Positions 41,101-42,856 of a stretch of 42,856 nt of DNA are shown here, one piece after another. The stretch is from a virus. The notes below the pieces were generated by a model. That model did no database searches, was not told where the DNA came from, and saw nothing but the letters and a program-made list of their open reading frames with translations. The stretch lies in IMG/VR virus record IMGVR_UViG_3300031746_000051, positions 1 through 42,856 of that record; one strand, 5' to 3'. Each line of letters begins with the position of its first letter. Position 1 is the stretch's first letter. The translations under genes and the position numbers were made by a program.

Positions 41101-42518
41101 TGACCGATGCAACTGAAACCAATGTTGCCCGACAATTGATCCGTGGCCAGGGCACGCACGCCGACACAGGCCAGGCCGGGGTAGATGAAGTTCACATCCA
41201 ACACCTCTTTGATGGACTCGATATAGACGTCATCACCGTAAGTATCCGATTGGTCGGCTGTCGTCTTTTCAAGTTGTACCTCATACTGCTTGCCCCTGGT
41301 CGTCGCAAACTCCAAGTCGATTCGATAGACCTCGGCATTATTGCCGCTGCAGTTGCCGTCGAACAGGGTCGTCCAACTGCCAAAACCACGTTCACGATAC
41401 TTGACGCGGATACCTATCGAGTATGCCGCCAGGTTGTTGTGGATGCCGTATGGGAACGCCACGCCGACGATGCAGTGGTCCATGTAATCACCGGTCGTCA
41501 CGGCCTCGGCAATCATCCCGCTTGCTTCGGAGGCAAGCACATTCACGCGATGCTCCGTTATCGTCCGATTAAACCATTCGAACGAACCTGGTGAATTGAT
41601 GCCTGATCGGAATTCCAAGCCGACGTTTTGGAGCGTCTCTATCGGCTTGTCATTTAGTTTGACGTCGCTGATATCGGCGATTGGCCCTTCGCCCAGGGCG
41701 ACGATGCAGTATAGCAATTGCCGTGTGCCCAAGGCCTTGATCGCCAGACCTCCTTGTGAATAGGTGCTGTAACTTGTGGTGTCTATCCCTATCGTAAACG
41801 TGTTTGTCCCTGTACTGGTTACTTTGTACATTCGGTCGTTGACCTGTGTCATCCCGAGTACGCCCGCAATCTTCACGGCAGTGCCGGTCGCAAAGCCGTG
41901 ATCCTTGCACGTAACCACGCCTGGGGTGGCCTTCGAGATACCGGTGACAGGCTTCGGCTCATCCGTTTCGCCCCAATAAGGCTCTGTCCAGGCGGCAATC
42001 ACATTGCCGCATATCTTGCTGAGACCGTAATACCTGGGGATCACGTAGCCTTGTCGCTGAGTTGTCTCTGGATTCCAACTATAGCTCTGACTGCGATCGC
42101 TGTCGTAATCCGGCACCTTGCCGCTCTTCTGCGGGACAGGCATCAAGGCATTTATCAACATGCCGCCAGCCAGGATAACAGCAGTAGTTCCGAGGCCGTA
42201 AAGAAAACCAGAAGTAAGCCCGGTCATACCGGTCACAATCCCACCGCTAACGACCGCCAGGGTGATGAAGGCTATCGATCGCAATATCGTATTGTCACCA
42301 CCGCTTAGGACCGGTACAAAGAGCACGTGGTCGCCGGGTTGCACCTTGACTACATCTAACTGCTCATCAGGTATTTGTTGACCGTTGACAAAGACCTGAA
42401 CCAGTGTATCAGGTGGAAAACTGTTCCTCGCCAATTGTCCCAACGTCTCGCCCGTGATCACCCAGATCGCCTCTCGCTGGTCAGATTGGAGCGGATTGCG
42501 AATCAACTCTGCTTTCAT
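38148..42518 (-). CDS. Tail tip / central fibre protein (gpJ-like) with LamG and FCCH modules
   Basis: 1456 residues. N-terminus 1-70 is like gpI-type ubiquitin-fold (VQVFVNGQQIPDEQLDVVKV, GDHVLFVPVLSGG), then a hydrophobic stretch 78-127 (two membrane-like helices), as in fused I-J proteins. Tip-J body around 150-480, interrupted by an FCCH-like module at ~191-258 (DHGFATGTAVKIAGVLGMTQ ... YSTYSQGG). A second (~490-555) and third (~880-945) FCCH-like module flank a LamG domain (~590-840, ENITGGANYDG... WNWIVVVKKGRKVTIYINGIWAG ... DIDNLKIWDIALTWEQI); a second LamG lies at ~950-1110. The C-terminal ~300 residues return to the J fold (RRVDFNGMFDLESSMWDALL, VEWIPLEDRASELEIHYN, VWVQGNFINW). Receptor binding and DNA ejection. 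Confidence 0.88.
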   Translation of the reverse strand: MKAELIRNPLQSDQREAIWVITGETLGQLARNSFPPDTLVQVFVNGQQIPDEQLDVVKVQPGDHVLFVPVLSGGDNTILRSIAFITLAVVSGGIVTGMTGLTSGFLYGLGTTAVILAGGMLINALMPVPQKSGKVPDYDSDRSQSYSWNPETTQRQGYVIPRYYGLSKICGNVIAAWTEPYWGETDEPKPVTGISKATPGVVTCKDHGFATGTAVKIAGVLGMTQVNDRMYKVTSTGTNTFTIGIDTTSYSTYSQGGLAIKALGTRQLLYCIVALGEGPIADISDVKLNDKPIETLQNVGLEFRSGINSPGSFEWFNRTITEHRVNVLASEASGMIAEAVTTGDYMDHCIVGVAFPYGIHNNLAAYSIGIRVKYRERGFGSWTTLFDGNCSGNNAEVYRIDLEFATTRGKQYEVQLEKTTADQSDTYGDDVYIESIKEVLDVNFIYPGLACVGVRALATDQLSGNIGFSCIGHGRVVPCYQDNSRDVAGITKASSAVLTVGSGHGFSTGDYALVTGVRGMTEINDRLVRVTATTSTTITVNINSTEFSTYRRGGIVRQFSLESSSNPAHIAFDVATQPLVTGGDGGKWDSDDLTAGDLVAWYKMNDNAANATVVETITGGANYDGQFQAGGSPSNTDLHDATGYRDGALSLDTSSSDRIVIPTTASNLDITGDMTIACHIYPSRLNNIILDNRFNFVAGTNLSCGYHLQTNDAGQVVFCTGNNSTALPANQRNIKSEKTVTLNQWNWIVVVKKGRKVTIYINGIWAGEGNLGVATTAYSGTYTARRIGNANDSDCWGGRYGFGSNQYADADIDNLKIWDIALTWEQIQVLSGNNSYEVVAFKGFAPSRIRLEDFAALAEYTEAPTYEPSLARYVLEITRQSQAVVSTHTEHGLSVGDSVSFGNNILMTSLNDGDIAPVVAVNSATEFIINLDTTGYGVFVYPPVLLCHFNGYDGEKSSIDSSLRDHVLFFSGEAHLNTAQKQLGESSLHLSGAAGTYVYTGDNADYNFGSGNFTLRFFIRWFVPVTTAAFLGQSDGAGNNKKWSVYFDNTAHAMKVEWQNPAGTSYTVSWSWTPTYDTWYWCFIRRTGSDWEFIVNGVAVGGTQTQAAAMPDSSGQLQIGADGEGNKRFIGCMDELAICKGWIESATVPLVEIAPSSGVVQRLVRRVDFNGMFDLESSMWDALLRICQIGRAMPYWAGNVLRLAIDKSSDPVQLFSSANIIAGSMEVEWIPLEDRASELEIHYNSEEDNYERTVNEYFDAGIDNPSSKVSVEMMGITSSYQAKRAAALRLAENRLLTMRVKYEADIDSIVCTIGDVVWVQGNFINWGKIGSGSDSYDPTGRLVSVDMSGADDVVTIDRDIAAGLPAGKTYELMVRDSADKIETRTIKSVSGRQITLDGSFATATPAKDSIWVIGEQNLVARKFRVQKVERTSDDRATITAIKYDEEVYAGEVVFAA

Positions 42519-42841
42519 TTTTTATCCTTGGACGATTTCTCGAGGGCCTCGATGCGGGCAACCAAATTCGACCAGACCTTCCGTGTGATCGTCATCTTGG
42601 GGTTATCCATGATAGTCGCGGCAGGAACAGGCTTGGATGGTCCAGATTTTTCCATGATTTGCCCATCCACGACCTCGTGATGAACATCACTGATAGCCTG
42701 CCATTGATCCTTTGATACTTCCATACATTGATCATCTACTGATGACCGTTGTTTGTCCGCCAATGATTTTGAGCAACGTACCCGTTTCTTGATCTTGCCG
42801 GTGTTCTCTTCGTATATGATGTAGTAACTCATATCTCTCAC
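42515..42841 (-). CDS. 108-aa tail-region protein (complete copy)
   Basis: Start GTG 42841 overlaps the stop of the preceding paralogue gene as GTGA (seen in the left copy at 235-238); ATG 42832 is the alternative. MSYYIIYEENTGKIKKRVRC, SKSLADKQRSSVDDQCMEVS, KDQWQAISDVHHEVVDGQIM, and a C-terminal helix RKVWSNLVARIEALEKSSKDKK. Stop overlaps the gpJ-like ATG. Function unknown; similar small proteins sit beside phage tail fibres and may be chaperones. Confidence 0.8.
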   Translation of the reverse strand: MRDMSYYIIYEENTGKIKKRVRCSKSLADKQRSSVDDQCMEVSKDQWQAISDVHHEVVDGQIMEKSGPSKPVPAATIMDNPKMTITRKVWSNLVARIEALEKSSKDKK

Positions 42842-42856
42842 TTCCCAACGTGTTCG
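42604..42856. repeat. Right copy of the 253-bp terminal overlap
   Basis: Same sequence as the first 253 bases except G at 42730 in place of C at 127. The difference changes one codon of the 108-residue tail-region gene (Gln here, Glu in the left copy), which suggests a polymorphism in the sampled population or a read error. Confidence 0.95.

Overview
The window is a circular (or circularly permuted) genome of a tailed, lambda-like siphovirus, assembled as 42,856 bases with a 253-base overlap between its two ends (one mismatch), so the unit genome is about 42,603 bp. Host and source are not stated. A full lambda-type morphogenesis set, a tyrosine integrase and a Spo11/TopoVI-A-like protein make it a probably temperate dsDNA phage of an uncultivated Gram-negative-type bacterium; the lipoproteins favour a host with two membranes. 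I could not fix the host phylum.

Layout. Almost all genes are on the minus strand and read from high to low coordinates. From 23.6 kb down to 0.2 kb, continuing across the join to 38.1 kb, is one long packaging-head-tail block: terminase small and large subunits, zinc ribbon, HNH nuclease, RuvC-like resolvase, accessory virion proteins with a LamG domain and a 35-residue repeat, gpW-like connector, portal, protease-scaffold (with a nested scaffold start), zinc ribbon, decoration protein, major capsid protein, connectors, tail terminator, tail tube, G/GT chaperones with a -1 frameshift site, tape measure, gpM-, gpL- and NlpC/P60 gpK-like tip proteins, a tandemly duplicated tip protein, a 1456-residue gpJ-like tip protein, and a holin-like protein. 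From 24 to 29.8 kb is the replication and early region: replication initiator, lipoprotein, CxxCxxCC protein, Spo11-like protein, small zinc ribbons. The integrase (30.3-31.2 kb) and a complete NAD-dependent DNA ligase (32.1-34.1 kb) follow. The 34.1-37.8 kb region is accessory: two plus-strand genes, including a lipoprotein with its own promoter, and small minus-strand genes behind two related leader and attenuator structures.

Three things stand out beyond the genes. (1) Five arrays of 16-19 units with strict 5-bp period GTCNN: the GTC is almost invariant while NN varies over 15 of 16 dinucleotides. They sit in two loci, directly upstream of the small terminase gene and upstream of the replication genes. 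(2) A 24-bp element (core GGGATGGCTTACGCCA) occurs at least 14 times in both orientations. Comparing the spacers of the two array loci shows occupied and empty sites, so the element behaves as a tiny insertion sequence. Its length is a multiple of three, and several copies sit inside or at the ends of genes. (3) Two homologous promoter, leader-peptide and terminator units carry compensatory base changes and a conserved MSWTLKSRQ leader peptide in front of two unrelated small genes.

No endolysin, DNA polymerase, tRNA gene or CRISPR array was recognised.
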